From Thermoplasmata archaeon (lineage in GTDB: Archaea > Thermoplasmatota > Thermoplasmata > Halarchaeoplasmatales > Halarchaeoplasmataceae): a stretch of DNA of 64,000 nt. The DNA lies in contig PWHR01000041.1 of assembly GCA_003554965.1 (NCBI GenBank), forward strand, positions 78,378 through 142,377. The letters run 5' to 3'. The stretch's first letter is position 1. Every line of letters starts with the position of its first letter. A program made the translations under genes and the position numbers. Positions 25,900 through 35,163 of this stretch are shown here, in pieces. Below the pieces are notes generated by a model. It saw nothing but the letters and a program-made list of their open reading frames with translations. It was not told where the DNA came from and did no database searches.

Positions 25900-28749
25900 C
25901 TATTCGATATATATCGCCGGTCTCTTCGGCTTGGAATGCGAGGCTTTATTCTCTGGATCATGTATACCTTCTTCATCGGCCTCCGCTATGTGGATATCTG
26001 CTTCAAAGGTCTTTTCCAGAAACTCTTTGCTCTCCTCGAGGATCTCTTTTTCTCCGAAGTCAACTTCTACCAAACTTTGATATCCGATTTCGGAAACATC
26101 TTCTAGAGCGCTTTTTACGAATGAAGCCAAGTCATCTGAAGGGGCGTCTACCTCTTCGACTATCTCGCCCATCAGACCCATACCTTTTTCTGGATCTTCG
26201 AGCACTTTTTCGAATGCCTGTTCCTTCCATGCTTCGGCCACGTAGATGTAGATATCGTGTCCCTCTACTTCTGCTATATCCAGTATGTGTTTGATATCTT
26301 CCTGTACTTTTTTCACATACTCCTCCCGAGCCTCCGCCAGTTTTGAGACCTTATCTTCATCGTACTCGGGCATGAGTTCTTGAGTGATGAAATCGATGTT
26401 CCACTCCTCGGATAACTCTTCCGCTATATGCGGCGTGAAAGGGGTTAACAAACGTACGAGTTTCTTTCCTATTTTTTGCAATAGTTCTCTGTTCTCTCCG
26501 CCTCTCTTGAGGTACCATTCGATCTCCGATGGTATATCGTAGAAGGCGATGTTCGCTCCCTTCCTTATCTCGTACTCCTCCATCACTTCGTGATATTCCT
26601 TGAGGAGTTCATTGAACCTTGAGATCAGGTAATCATCGATGGCTTTTTCTTCACCTTTCAATTCTTTGATTTTTTGGATCATATCCCATAACGAATTCAA
26701 TTTCTTCTGATAGATCAAAGCTTCTTCTTCACTCCACTCTTTATCCACGAAAGGACTGGCCGAGTGAGCATAAAAGAGCCGTAAAGTGTCCACGCCGTAT
26801 TTCTCTGCGGCATCGGGTATAGGTTCAGCGCCACCTTTAGATTTCGATATCTTGCCTCCTTTACCGACCAGCCACCAGTTGACGAATATACCTTTAGGCC
26901 TTTCCTCTTCTTCTAGGAGAGCGACGTGATTCATCAGGAAGACGGGGAAGTGCACGGTCATGTGCTCTTTTCCGCCCAAGTTAAGGTCGAGAGGATACCA
27001 GTAATCGAAATCTTCTCTTATCTCTTTCAATTTATGTTCAGGTATACCTGTAGTTTTTGAGATTTCTTGAACTTCACCCTTGCCCTGGTAAACGTGATCG
27101 AAAAATTCTTCTGACATCTGGTCAGCTTTCAGATCGCCTTGGTTGTAGTGTTTGGCCAGTATGTAGTAAGCTGGATAGAAAGTAGAGTCCGCTATAGCCT
27201 CGATTATCCATTCTTCGTTGAAGGGGAAATTTGTGCCCATCCAATTACCTTTTCGCGCGCATGAACGGTCCTGGAACCATTCTATCGTACTGGGTAGATT
27301 ATCGGCATAGCTCTGAGGTTTGATCATCATCTTTTTTGCTTGATCGACACTCGCTTCTGTCAGTTCTTGGTCCGAATACCTTATGAACCATTGGTCCGGT
27401 ATCTTGCCGACGACGACTTTTCCTCCACACCGACAGATGACTTCTTCTGAAAGGTCGTAGAAAACATCGGCTTTGCCCTCGCTGATAAGGTCGTCTTTTA
27501 TCCTTTCCTTAGCTTCCTGTACTCTCATACCGGCGTAATCTTTGCAGCTATCCAACATGCGTCCGGTGTGGAAACCCGCTCTGTATATCTTTTCCGTGGC
27601 CTCCTCCAATTTTTCTTCTTCCTCCTGCGACTCTATGTCCAATTCATCGACTATCTTTTCAGCGGGCATGGTGCCCCATTCTTCCGACTCGATGATCTCT
27701 ATCGGCTCTACATCGGTCAAGTCCAGATCGTACTTTTCTATCAGTTCTTCATCTTCCTTTATATCTTTCAGCGCTACGTAGTCGTAGGGCGCGTCGCTCG
27801 GAACGCTAGTGACTATCCCAGTTCCGAAGTCGGGATCTAGGAAACTTGCCGGCAGGATGATCATCTCCCTATCTATGCCGGGAGCGAGCACTTTTTCCCC
27901 TACCATCTTCTCCCCTTTGATCGTCCCTTTTTCCTTCACAGAATCTTTCTGATAGGTGAGCTTTTCCACGGCCTCTTCACTCATTATCCACTCTTCACCT
28001 TCGATCTCTACTATCTGGTACTCGATCTCCGGATCCACCCATAGATTGGTTTGACCGAATACCGTCTCGGGTCGGAGAGTAGCGGCGGTGACGTACCTGT
28101 CGCCGTACTCGAATTTGAGCAGCGTGAACTCCTGCTTCTCGGCGTTCCCTCCTTCAGATAAATCAGTTTCTGAAGGGTCGACAGCGACGGGACCGCACTC
28201 GACGCACTCAGTGCCGAAGTAGGGTTTCTGAGTGAGGAGATCCTTTTCCTTCAGCTTTTTGAACTGCCATGTGATGAACTTCTTGTAATCCTCTCTTATA
28301 GTGTGCGTAAAATAATCGAAATCGATGGAGAAGCCGAATTTTTTCCAATAATCTTCTTTGTAAACTTCGTTAAAATACTTTACCACTTCTTCCGGGTCCT
28401 TCATCCTCTCTATATCTTCCTCTGTCGCTCCGTTCTTCTTCATGTACGCTATCTTCCCCTCGTCGTTCTCTTCGAGCTTTTTCGCCAGACTGATCGCCTG
28501 GTTGCCGGTTGGATGTGTCCCTGCCGGGAACAGGACGTTATAGCCTTTCATCTGCTTGTATCTAGCGAGGATGTCAGTGTAAGTGTAGCATCTCATGTGC
28601 CCCAAATGAAGGAACCCGGAGATGCCGGGATAGGCGAAGATGAGGTAGAAAGGCTCTCTATCCTCATCTCTTTCCGTTTTATGCACTTTGTTCTCTTCCC
28701 ATCTTTCGCGCCACTTTTCTTCGATCTCTACGTGGTCGTAGGTTTCCAT
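25900..28749 (-). CDS. leuS: Leucyl-tRNA synthetase
   Basis: This is an archaeal/eukaryotic-type class I LeuRS of about 949 residues. The HIGH-like motif is HLGHMRCYTYTD and the KMSKS motif reads KISKSKGG. The CP1 editing domain shows TAATLRPETVFGQTNLWV and a D-rich segment. It charges tRNA-Leu. The ORF opens at TTG 28755, but ATG 28749 is as likely, since a TATA-like TTTTTAATT lies about 28-36 nt upstream of it. It heads the minus-strand cluster with the nucleotidylyltransferase and glmS; the 46-nt gap to the next gene allows separate initiation. Confidence 0.97.
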   Translation of the reverse strand: METYDHVEIEEKWRERWEENKVHKTERDEDREPFYLIFAYPGISGFLHLGHMRCYTYTDILARYKQMKGYNVLFPAGTHPTGNQAISLAKKLEENDEGKIAYMKKNGATEEDIERMKDPEEVVKYFNEVYKEDYWKKFGFSIDFDYFTHTIREDYKKFITWQFKKLKEKDLLTQKPYFGTECVECGPVAVDPSETDLSEGGNAEKQEFTLLKFEYGDRYVTAATLRPETVFGQTNLWVDPEIEYQIVEIEGEEWIMSEEAVEKLTYQKDSVKEKGTIKGEKMVGEKVLAPGIDREMIILPASFLDPDFGTGIVTSVPSDAPYDYVALKDIKEDEELIEKYDLDLTDVEPIEIIESEEWGTMPAEKIVDELDIESQEEEEKLEEATEKIYRAGFHTGRMLDSCKDYAGMRVQEAKERIKDDLISEGKADVFYDLSEEVICRCGGKVVVGKIPDQWFIRYSDQELTEASVDQAKKMMIKPQSYADNLPSTIEWFQDRSCARKGNWMGTNFPFNEEWIIEAIADSTFYPAYYILAKHYNQGDLKADQMSEEFFDHVYQGKGEVQEISKTTGIPEHKLKEIREDFDYWYPLDLNLGGKEHMTVHFPVFLMNHVALLEEEERPKGIFVNWWLVGKGGKISKSKGGAEPIPDAAEKYGVDTLRLFYAHSASPFVDKEWSEEEALIYQKKLNSLWDMIQKIKELKGEEKAIDDYLISRFNELLKEYHEVMEEYEIRKGANIAFYDIPSEIEWYLKRGGENRELLQKIGKKLVRLLTPFTPHIAEELSEEWNIDFITQELMPEYDEDKVSKLAEAREEYVKKVQEDIKHILDIAEVEGHDIYIYVAEAWKEQAFEKVLEDPEKGMGLMGEIVEEVDAPSDDLASFVKSALEDVSEIGYQSLVEVDFGEKEILEESKEFLEKTFEADIHIAEADEEGIHDPENKASHSKPKRPAIYIE

Positions 28750-28912
28750 ATCCAACTCGAATATACCTGCTCAATTAAAAACTTTCGAATCTAGAGCTCC
28801 ATTAAAGAACGGTAAAAGTTATTTCTTTAAGAGGACAAGAAGAAATTCTAGAGATATGGTTAACATGATTCTACTTATCCCAATTGATCCGATCGATGCG
28901 GGGTGATCTTCG

Positions 28913-28984
28913 ATGGTTCTTCATCGGCAGTATCATAGGTTTCTTGCCCGCAAAAGAGAATACGGCAGGTTAGGAGTGACATGA
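28913..28984 (+). CDS. Possible 23-residue basic peptide or leader peptide
   Basis: The short frame encodes MVLHRQYHRFLARKREYGRLGVT. It has a strikingly good archaeal Shine-Dalgarno, gggtgatc, 4-5 nt before the ATG. It lies in the 287-bp gap upstream of the ABC transporter genes, which otherwise holds only AT-rich promoter sequence. It is basic, unlike the acidic proteome around it. I recognise no family. It could be a small protein, a leader peptide or chance. Confidence 0.25.
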   Translation: MVLHRQYHRFLARKREYGRLGVT

Positions 28985-28995
28985 TCCTGTCAATC

Positions 28996-29030
28996 TAAAA
29001 ATTTATTTAACCGATCAGTTTTTATATGCT
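28996..29030 (+). promoter_or_regulatory. Promoter region of the ABC transporter operon
   Basis: Two TATA-like stretches, AAAAATTTATTTAACC and GTTTTTATATGC, lie 13-47 nt before the ATG at 29043, which suggests a leaderless or short-leader transcript. Confidence 0.4.
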
Positions 29031-29042
29031 GGGCGTTAAACG

Positions 29043-29804
29043 ATGATCTCAGTAAAAAATCTCACCAAGTACTATGGAGAAAAAGCTGCAGTCAAAGACC
29101 TCAGTTTTGAAGTGAAAGAAGGTGAGATCTACGGGCTTTTAGGTCCGAACGGCAGCGGAAAGACCACCACGATGAGGATCCTCAGCGGTATCATCGAACC
29201 TTCAAGTGGTAGAGCTGAAGTACAGGGCCTGAACGTGAAAGAACATCCCGTCGAAGTGAAGAAGAAAGTAGGTTTCATACCGGAAAACCCGAAGACGTTC
29301 GAAAGTCTTACCACCATAGAGCTCTTCAACCTGATCGGCAGTATAAGAGGGATCGAAGAGAAGAAACTCAGAAAAAAATTAAACCGCCTGGTCAAAGCTT
29401 TCGAATTGGAAGAGTACATGAACCAGTACGTTGGTTCACTGAGTTTTGGCACCAAACAAAAAGTTTCGATAATTTCGGCCATCCTACACGATCCTGAAGT
29501 CATCATAATTGACGAAGCCATGAACGGGCTCGATCCAAAGATGGCGAAGATATTCAGAGAGATACTTTTCAACTTAAAAAATAAGGGTAAATCGATGATC
29601 TTTTCAACGCACGTTTTACCTCTTGCGGAGATGGTCTGTGATAGAGTCGGGATGATAGCAGGAGGGCAACTGATAACTGAAGGTACCGTGGAAGATCTGA
29701 AGGAGAAGTCGCACGAGAAAGATTTAGAAGACGTCTTCCTAAAACTCACCAAGAGCGAGACCGAAGTCAGTCGAGTGGTCAACGCCTTAAGAGGTTCTAT
29801 GTAG
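29043..29804 (+). CDS. ABC transporter ATP-binding protein
   Basis: This is a 253-residue nucleotide-binding subunit with Walker A GPNGSGKTT, the signature region GSLSFGTKQKVSI (LSFGTKQ in place of LSGGQ), Walker B VIIIDEAMNGLD and the switch His in STHVL. The degenerate signature is common in ABC-2-type exporters and Cu-processing (NosF-like) ATPases. The gene abuts the permease gene with no gap. It most likely powers the neighbouring permease; the substrate is unknown. Confidence 0.93.
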   Translation: MISVKNLTKYYGEKAAVKDLSFEVKEGEIYGLLGPNGSGKTTTMRILSGIIEPSSGRAEVQGLNVKEHPVEVKKKVGFIPENPKTFESLTTIELFNLIGSIRGIEEKKLRKKLNRLVKAFELEEYMNQYVGSLSFGTKQKVSIISAILHDPEVIIIDEAMNGLDPKMAKIFREILFNLKNKGKSMIFSTHVLPLAEMVCDRVGMIAGGQLITEGTVEDLKEKSHEKDLEDVFLKLTKSETEVSRVVNALRGSM

Positions 29805-31298
29805 ATGATTCAAAAGAAAGACCTGAAGATCGTGATGGTCCTCTACCGAGAACTGCAGTACCGTGCAGCTGAAAAAGATCCATCTATAGAGGGAGAGGAA
29901 GAGCTGAAAAAAAAGATAAAGGAAGCCAGCAACGTGAAGAAAAAGATGTTGAAACAATCGCTTTTGTTCCTTCCTTTTGGATTGATGCTTTCAACACCCA
30001 TGTTCGCGGCCGACGAAGAAGGTATAATAGCGGCGGTCATGACTTCTGTGGCTGTAGTGCCTTTCGTTTTTGCCCTTTACAACACCGTGGCCCAGTGTGC
30101 TCAGTTAGATTCTCTAGGAGTCTTCGAACCTTTGAAAAGTCTTCCGATAGATGTCCGTTCAAAACAGTTGAGCCTTCTACTGTCGATCGATCTCATACCA
30201 CTCTTCTCTTTCGCTCTGCCCGCTGTCATCTATTTACTGATCTTTCATCCACTCAACGGTATTTTGGCCGCGCTGTGGGTATTAACAGGTTTCTTGATCG
30301 GCCACACGCTTGGGTTCGTCGTCTATTCAGAATTCGGCTTCAAACTCGGCAGCGGAGGAAGCTCCGACCTTCTCAAAACCGTTTTGAAAGTTGCTGGTCT
30401 GATAGCCTTCATGGGTCTGTTTTTCGCATGGAATTTCCTCCAAGATGTCCTAATAGCTAGGGCAGATATGCTTCTCAGATATTCCGTTGTGTATCCTCTC
30501 TCAGCTGGGGCCATATTCGACCCTGTACAAAATTTCATCACCCTAATACTCCATCTGGCTTTGATCATCCCTCTCTACCTCTACGTTGTGAACCGAGTTT
30601 GGAAAAGACTGCTTAAGAAGAAAGAAGTCTCGATAAGGAAGAAAAAGTCTCAGTATCATGTGTCTTCGAAGAGCGCTGTCCGTTCACTACTTATGAAAGA
30701 CCTAAAGATGCTGTTCAGGAGGACCAGTTCATTGGTCGGTTTCCTGATACCGATCCTTATAATACTGCCTCAGGTAGTCATGTCTGTTCAAGATGACGGA
30801 TTGACCCTACTGCAAACGAGTGCTTTTATCTTCCTTTTAGCTGCTTTCGGCATCATGGCCCTAGAATCGATACTCTCTGTGGATTCAAACTCTATAGATT
30901 TTCTGAAAACCCTTCCTCTGAAAAAGAAGACGTACGTGGAGAGCAAGGTACTTTCTCTCTCCATAATACCCATCGCGGTGAGCCTAGTATTGGTGGGTTT
31001 GGGCACTTACTTCGACCCGATAACGTTGATAACCATCCCTTACGCGTTCCTTCTCCCGCTGATCTCATCCTCTATAGTCCTTTCTTATCTCTTCAGCTAC
31101 GAAGATGAAAAGATCGGTATACCGGACTTCAGCTTCGTCAACGACTTCTTGAAATTCATCTTGCTGATGATCCTAGTAGGGATCGCTTTCGGCGCCATCG
31201 CTCTACCCTTGTTCACTCTTCCGATCCTTTATGGAGTCCCGTTGAGCTATCTGATCGCGTGCTTAGTACTCTTTTACCTCTACCTGAGAAGGAATTGA
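29805..31298 (+). CDS. ABC transporter permease (multi-span membrane protein)
   Basis: This 497-residue protein starts with about 50 basic cytoplasmic residues, followed by roughly 12 hydrophobic helices in two halves separated by a basic loop (KRLLKKKEVSIRKKKSQ). The two-fold arrangement with a short lumenal insertion is typical of large ABC-2-type permeases found next to NosF-like ATPases. The AUG directly follows the ATPase stop (TAGATG), so translation is coupled. Export of lipid, peptide or drug is possible and cannot be decided from sequence. Confidence 0.85.
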   Translation: MIQKKDLKIVMVLYRELQYRAAEKDPSIEGEEELKKKIKEASNVKKKMLKQSLLFLPFGLMLSTPMFAADEEGIIAAVMTSVAVVPFVFALYNTVAQCAQLDSLGVFEPLKSLPIDVRSKQLSLLLSIDLIPLFSFALPAVIYLLIFHPLNGILAALWVLTGFLIGHTLGFVVYSEFGFKLGSGGSSDLLKTVLKVAGLIAFMGLFFAWNFLQDVLIARADMLLRYSVVYPLSAGAIFDPVQNFITLILHLALIIPLYLYVVNRVWKRLLKKKEVSIRKKKSQYHVSSKSAVRSLLMKDLKMLFRRTSSLVGFLIPILIILPQVVMSVQDDGLTLLQTSAFIFLLAAFGIMALESILSVDSNSIDFLKTLPLKKKTYVESKVLSLSIIPIAVSLVLVGLGTYFDPITLITIPYAFLLPLISSSIVLSYLFSYEDEKIGIPDFSFVNDFLKFILLMILVGIAFGAIALPLFTLPILYGVPLSYLIACLVLFYLYLRRN

Positions 31299-31347
31299 GA
31301 TAAAAAGGACCGAAAAACTATTTTGTAATGCCGAGATACCTAACAAG

Positions 31348-31920
31348 ATGGCGCATTTCATTGTATTGGAAGGAATAGATGGTTCTGGTAAATCCAGCAT
31401 CGCAGATTTCATAGCCGATATTTACGAAGAGGTTCACACCACACGGGAGCCCTCCAATTCTGAACCAGGAGAGCTCGCCAAGAAGATCAGCAGTGAAAAT
31501 ACTTCACCATATTTCGACCTTTTTCTGTATTTAGCGGACCGGGTCGAGCACACCGAGAAGATAAAGGAAAAATTGGATGAGGAAATAAACGTTGTCTGTG
31601 ACAGGTACTGGGGTTCAACGGCAGCCTACCAGTCCGCCTATGAAGAAATCGAACTAGATTATACCGTTGATATACAGGAACCTTTTTTGCTAGAACCTTC
31701 CTTGACGATCTTACTGGATATAGATCCCAAAACATCACTTAAAAGGATATCGAACAGGACATACAAAAGCAAATACGAACGGTTGAGTTTTCTCAAAAGA
31801 GTGAGGGAAAATTATCTCACCCTAGCAGAGAGAAAGAATTGGACGGTGATCGACGCCGAAGCCGAACTTTCTAAGGTAAAAGAACGAGTCAAAAGAGAAT
31901 TAGAAGAGTTGAAAATTTAA
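31348..31920 (+). CDS. tmk: Thymidylate kinase
   Basis: This is a 190-residue P-loop kinase with FIVLEGIDGSGKSS (Walker A), TREPSN (phosphate-binding DRY/REP region), VVCDRYWGSTAAYQSA, and the LID-like SLKRISNRTYKSKYE. It phosphorylates dTMP to dTDP. The lid is shorter than in bacterial enzymes, and the protein is slightly shorter than typical (about 200-210). It sits 49 nt after the ABC permease and may share its transcript, but has its own upstream AT-rich region. Confidence 0.92.
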   Translation: MAHFIVLEGIDGSGKSSIADFIADIYEEVHTTREPSNSEPGELAKKISSENTSPYFDLFLYLADRVEHTEKIKEKLDEEINVVCDRYWGSTAAYQSAYEEIELDYTVDIQEPFLLEPSLTILLDIDPKTSLKRISNRTYKSKYERLSFLKRVRENYLTLAERKNWTVIDAEAELSKVKERVKRELEELKI

Positions 31921-31969
31921 AAGAAAAGGGTTTTTTGGAAAGATCTTCGATAGAGCGGGATATCTTAGT

Positions 31970-33640
31970 TTACATTCCGCCCATACCAGGAGGCATTCCG
32001 CCCATTCCGCCGCCGGGCATTCCGCCAGCGCCGCCGGGTGGACCTCCAGCTTCGTCGCCGCCTCCACCTTTGGAAGCGACTACGTCGTCGATCCTCAAGA
32101 TCATGTTTGCAACCTCTGTAGCGCTCTCTATCGCCTGTGTCTTTACTCTCAACGGTTCAACGACCTTGGATTCCACCATATCTGATACGTCGCCGCTGAT
32201 TATCTCTATCCCGTGGTTCTTCAGTTTCTCTTTTTCATGTGCAGTGTTCAGTTCCATCAAAACGTCTATTCCGTCGATACCTGCGTTCTCTGCTAATGTT
32301 CTCGGTATGATATCTAAAGCATCGGCGAAAGCCTCAACGGCCAGTTGTTCTCTGCCTTCGATGGTGCCTGCATAACTTTTGAGCCTATTGCTCAATTCTA
32401 TCTCGATCGCTCCACCGCCTGGGAGTATTGCACCGTCTTCAGTAGCTACAGCAACCACTTTCAACGCATCGTGCACCGCTCTTTCTAGCTCGTCTACGAC
32501 ATGTTCCGTTCCGCCTCTCAGCAGCAATGAAACGGCCTTGCCTTCTTCAGCATCTTCAACGAAAGTCATATGGCTGTCACCGACCATCTTTTCTCTAACG
32601 TAACCGGCTTTACCGAGGTCATCAGATTCCAGATCGGAGAGGTTCGTCACTATGTTTCCACCTGTCGCTCTGGCGAGTTTCTTCATATCAGATTTCTTGA
32701 CTCTCCTTATCGAGAAGATGCCTTCTTTGGCTAAGTAGTGCTGAGCTAGATCGTCTATGCCTTTCTGACATAGGAGCACGTTAGCGCCTGAATCTTTCAC
32801 TTGCTGAACCATCTCTCTTATCGATTCTTCCTCTTTATTCACGAACTGCTCTAGTTGATCAGGATCGGTGATCTCTATCTCCGCATCCACTTCAGTTTCC
32901 TTTATCTCAAGGGCGGAGTTCAACAGAGCTATCTTTGCATCTTCGACTTCAGTAGGCATGTTTTCGTGCAGTCTCTCTTTGTCTAGAAGTACTCCGTTGA
33001 TCAATTCAGTGTTTTCTACTGCGGCTCCAGCTTTCTTCTCCACTTTGACATTATCTATGTCAACAGTGTAGGAACCGTCTTCTTTCTGGGCTACATGTCT
33101 GACTGCCTTGACTGCTAGTTCAGCCAATCTCTCCTTTTCACCTTCGATAGCTTTGCCGGTCATAGCGGTCATCGCTATCTCTCTAAGTTTCTCTTCGTCC
33201 TCTATATCGAGTTCTATCTTGCTATCCTCTAAGATCTCTCTAGCCTTCATCGAAGCCAATCTAAAGCCTTTAGCTATGACGCTTGGATGAACATTCTGCT
33301 CTATGAGATTTTCAGCGTGTTTCAAAAATTCTCCCGCTAAAACTACAACAGTGGTGGTCCCATCCCCACATTCATCATCTTGACTTTCGGCCATCTCGAC
33401 CGCCATCTTTGCGGCGGGATGTTCTATATCTATCTCATCAAGGATGGTCGCACCATCGTTGGTGATCACCACATCACCCAAGCTATCCACTAACATCTTG
33501 TCCATTCCTTTTGGTCCCAACGTAGTCCTTACCGCATCAGCCACAGCTTTGGCCGCTGCGATATTGTTCTTCTGTGCGTCTCTTCCTCTTTCTCTTTCCG
33601 TGTCTTCTTTCAAAAGCAATATCGGTTGATTTCCCATCAT
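31970..33640 (-). CDS. Group II chaperonin (thermosome) subunit
   Basis: This 556-residue subunit shows [13 protein letters not shown] (ATP-binding/hydrolysis motif), [14 protein letters not shown] at the N-terminus and a C-terminal Gly/Met-rich tail ([18 protein letters not shown]) that projects into the ring cavity. It folds proteins in the cytoplasm as a double ring. The start has two consecutive ATGs, with aggtg 7 nt upstream of the first. A consensus BRE/TATA (33680-33696) drives it. It is the only thermosome gene in the window. Confidence 0.98.
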   Translation of the reverse strand: MMGNQPILLLKEDTERERGRDAQKNNIAAAKAVADAVRTTLGPKGMDKMLVDSLGDVVITNDGATILDEIDIEHPAAKMAVEMAESQDDECGDGTTTVVVLAGEFLKHAENLIEQNVHPSVIAKGFRLASMKAREILEDSKIELDIEDEEKLREIAMTAMTGKAIEGEKERLAELAVKAVRHVAQKEDGSYTVDIDNVKVEKKAGAAVENTELINGVLLDKERLHENMPTEVEDAKIALLNSALEIKETEVDAEIEITDPDQLEQFVNKEEESIREMVQQVKDSGANVLLCQKGIDDLAQHYLAKEGIFSIRRVKKSDMKKLARATGGNIVTNLSDLESDDLGKAGYVREKMVGDSHMTFVEDAEEGKAVSLLLRGGTEHVVDELERAVHDALKVVAVATEDGAILPGGGAIEIELSNRLKSYAGTIEGREQLAVEAFADALDIIPRTLAENAGIDGIDVLMELNTAHEKEKLKNHGIEIISGDVSDMVESKVVEPLRVKTQAIESATEVANMILRIDDVVASKGGGGDEAGGPPGGAGGMPGGGMGGMPPGMGGM

Positions 33641-33679
33641 GTTCGTTCACCTTTTGACGGTTCTCAGAAAATTGAGGTT

Positions 33680-33696
33680 CTATATAAAGATTTTCA
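33680..33696 (-). promoter_or_regulatory. Thermosome BRE/TATA promoter
   Basis: The minus strand reads GAAAATCTTTATATAG, a near-ideal archaeal BRE plus TATA box 40-56 nt before the ATG, with an aggtg Shine-Dalgarno in the leader. Confidence 0.65.
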
Positions 33697-33801
33697 CTGA
33701 TGGGCTCTGTAGAATACCTTTGTTTTAGCCGATCTAAAGTTATAACAATCATTTTTTACGAAGGTCAACTAGATGTTTTTCTGCTAAATTACCAATTATT
33801 T

Positions 33802-33815
33802 CTCCTAATTAGGAG
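33802..33815. promoter_or_regulatory. Perfect 14-bp palindrome CTCCTAATTAGGAG
   Basis: A perfect palindrome lies in the gap between the tfb stop and the thermosome promoter, about 105 bp upstream of the TATA box. It may be an operator for thermosome control. No T-run follows on the minus strand, so a terminator for tfb is less likely. Confidence 0.35.
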
Positions 33816-33872
33816 CTTTTCTACTGAGCCCACTGATGGGAGATCCATCTTAGAAAAAGAAAGAATGGTTTT

Positions 33873-34826
33873 TCAAACTTCAATATCGATATCCAACTTT
33901 TCGACCAGTTCCTTGTACCTGTTCCGGACGGTGACCTCCGTTACCGCTGCCACATCTGCCACTTCTCTCTGAGTCCTCCGCTCGTCACCGTTGATAGAAG
34001 CTATGTAGATTGACGCTGCGGCCAAGCCAGTAGGCCCCTTTCCTGAGATGAGTTCTTTTTCTTCTGCCTGGTCGATGATGTTACCAGCTATCTTTTTAAC
34101 CTTGCCGCTCAGATCTAACTCACTGCAGAACCGACTGAGATATTCCTGGGGCTTAGTAGGTTTTAACTTCAATATCAATTCCCTGCTCAAAAATCGGTAA
34201 GTCCTACCTATCTCTTTTCTGTCTGAAGATGTCGCGTCTGCGATCTCGTCAAGAGTCCTAGGGACTCCTGCTTTCCTACATGCTGCATAAAGGGAAGCGG
34301 CCACAACACTATTTATACTCCTTCCTCTGATCAGATTTTTCTTGACCGCTTTTCTGTAAACTACCGCCGCGGTCTCTCTGATATTCTTCGGTAAGCCCAT
34401 GGTGGAGGCCATCCTATCCATCTCTGTCAAAGCATAAGCTAGATTTCTTTCAGTCGCGTCTGAAACTCTGATCCTTCTCTGCCATTTCCTCAGCCTATAT
34501 ATCTGAGCCTTCTTCTTGCTGGGGATAGCTCTTCCATAGGAATCCCTATTGGATGAATCGATGCCCGTTGAAAGACCTTTATCGTGTACCATCTCAGTCA
34601 TGGGAGCCCCGGTTCTAGCTCTACTCTCCTCCTGCTTCATGTCGAAAGCCCGCCATTCCGGTCCCTCGTCTATATATTGATTATCGATAACCAATCCGCA
34701 GTCCTCGCATATCAGTTCGCCTCTGTCGTAGTCCTGGGCGAGGTGCCTACTGCTGCATTCAGGACATTCGGTTATCTTTTCAACTGAGCTTGATGCTTCC
34801 TCCTCTATCTTTATATCATCATCCAT
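33873..34826 (-). CDS. tfb: Transcription initiation factor B (TFB)
   Basis: This is a 317-residue archaeal TFIIB. The N-terminal zinc ribbon is [24 protein letters not shown], followed by the B-reader linker ([17 protein letters not shown]) and two cyclin-like repeats (about 120-210 and 215-310). The C-terminus [23 protein letters not shown] contacts the BRE. It recruits RNA polymerase to TBP-bound promoters. The start directly follows the gar1 stop, so the two genes form an operon. Confidence 0.98.
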   Translation of the reverse strand: MDDDIKIEEEASSSVEKITECPECSSRHLAQDYDRGELICEDCGLVIDNQYIDEGPEWRAFDMKQEESRARTGAPMTEMVHDKGLSTGIDSSNRDSYGRAIPSKKKAQIYRLRKWQRRIRVSDATERNLAYALTEMDRMASTMGLPKNIRETAAVVYRKAVKKNLIRGRSINSVVAASLYAACRKAGVPRTLDEIADATSSDRKEIGRTYRFLSRELILKLKPTKPQEYLSRFCSELDLSGKVKKIAGNIIDQAEEKELISGKGPTGLAAASIYIASINGDERRTQREVADVAAVTEVTVRNRYKELVEKLDIDIEV

Positions 34827-35060
34827 CTATATCTCCTCCGCATAGATCGGCTCGTTTGAAATAGAGATCCTTCTATGAGGTTCAAAATGGGTTTTTATCT
34901 CCAAAAAAGGGTCATCGACCGGCCCGAATATCCATGTAACTTTTCCGATATTTTTCTTCCTTTTATCCATGATCTTCGTTCCTACTTCTAAAGGGGTTGA
35001 AAACCGCCCGATTATATCTCCCTCACTCGTTATGCGTACTACCTCTCCTCTATTTTTCAA
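34827..35060 (-). CDS. gar1: H/ACA ribonucleoprotein subunit Gar1
   Basis: This is a 77-residue protein with the Gar1 beta-barrel: GEVVRITSEGDIIGRFSTPLEVGTKIMDKRKKNIGKVTWIFGPVDDPFLEIK. It matches the core domain that binds Cbf5 in pseudouridylation complexes. It lacks Gly-Arg tails, as usual in archaea. The start is TTG with an excellent aggagg Shine-Dalgarno 7 nt upstream. Gar1 next to TFB is a recurrent archaeal arrangement. Confidence 0.92.
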   Translation of the reverse strand: MKNRGEVVRITSEGDIIGRFSTPLEVGTKIMDKRKKNIGKVTWIFGPVDDPFLEIKTHFEPHRRISISNEPIYAEEI

Positions 35061-35163
35061 AAGGGGACCTCCTAATATATCGGTATCTAAACCTTAAAAG
35101 TGTAGCAACAGTTGATATATTTAAACCTTTCGTAAAACTTTATTAGTGATTGTCACAACCACT

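Noticed and set aside
28303-28794. 163-residue plus-strand ORF over the leuS 5' region
   Set aside because: Antisense shadow of leuS; no family match and leuS is unambiguous.
28756-29042. Possible tRNA gene in the gap before the ABC operon
   Set aside because: No T-loop GGTTCAAATCC-like sequence and no acceptor stem pairing could be found.
33700-33972. 90-residue plus-strand ORF in the thermosome/tfb gap
   Set aside because: It runs into the tfb gene on the opposite strand and shows no domain; the gap carries promoter elements.
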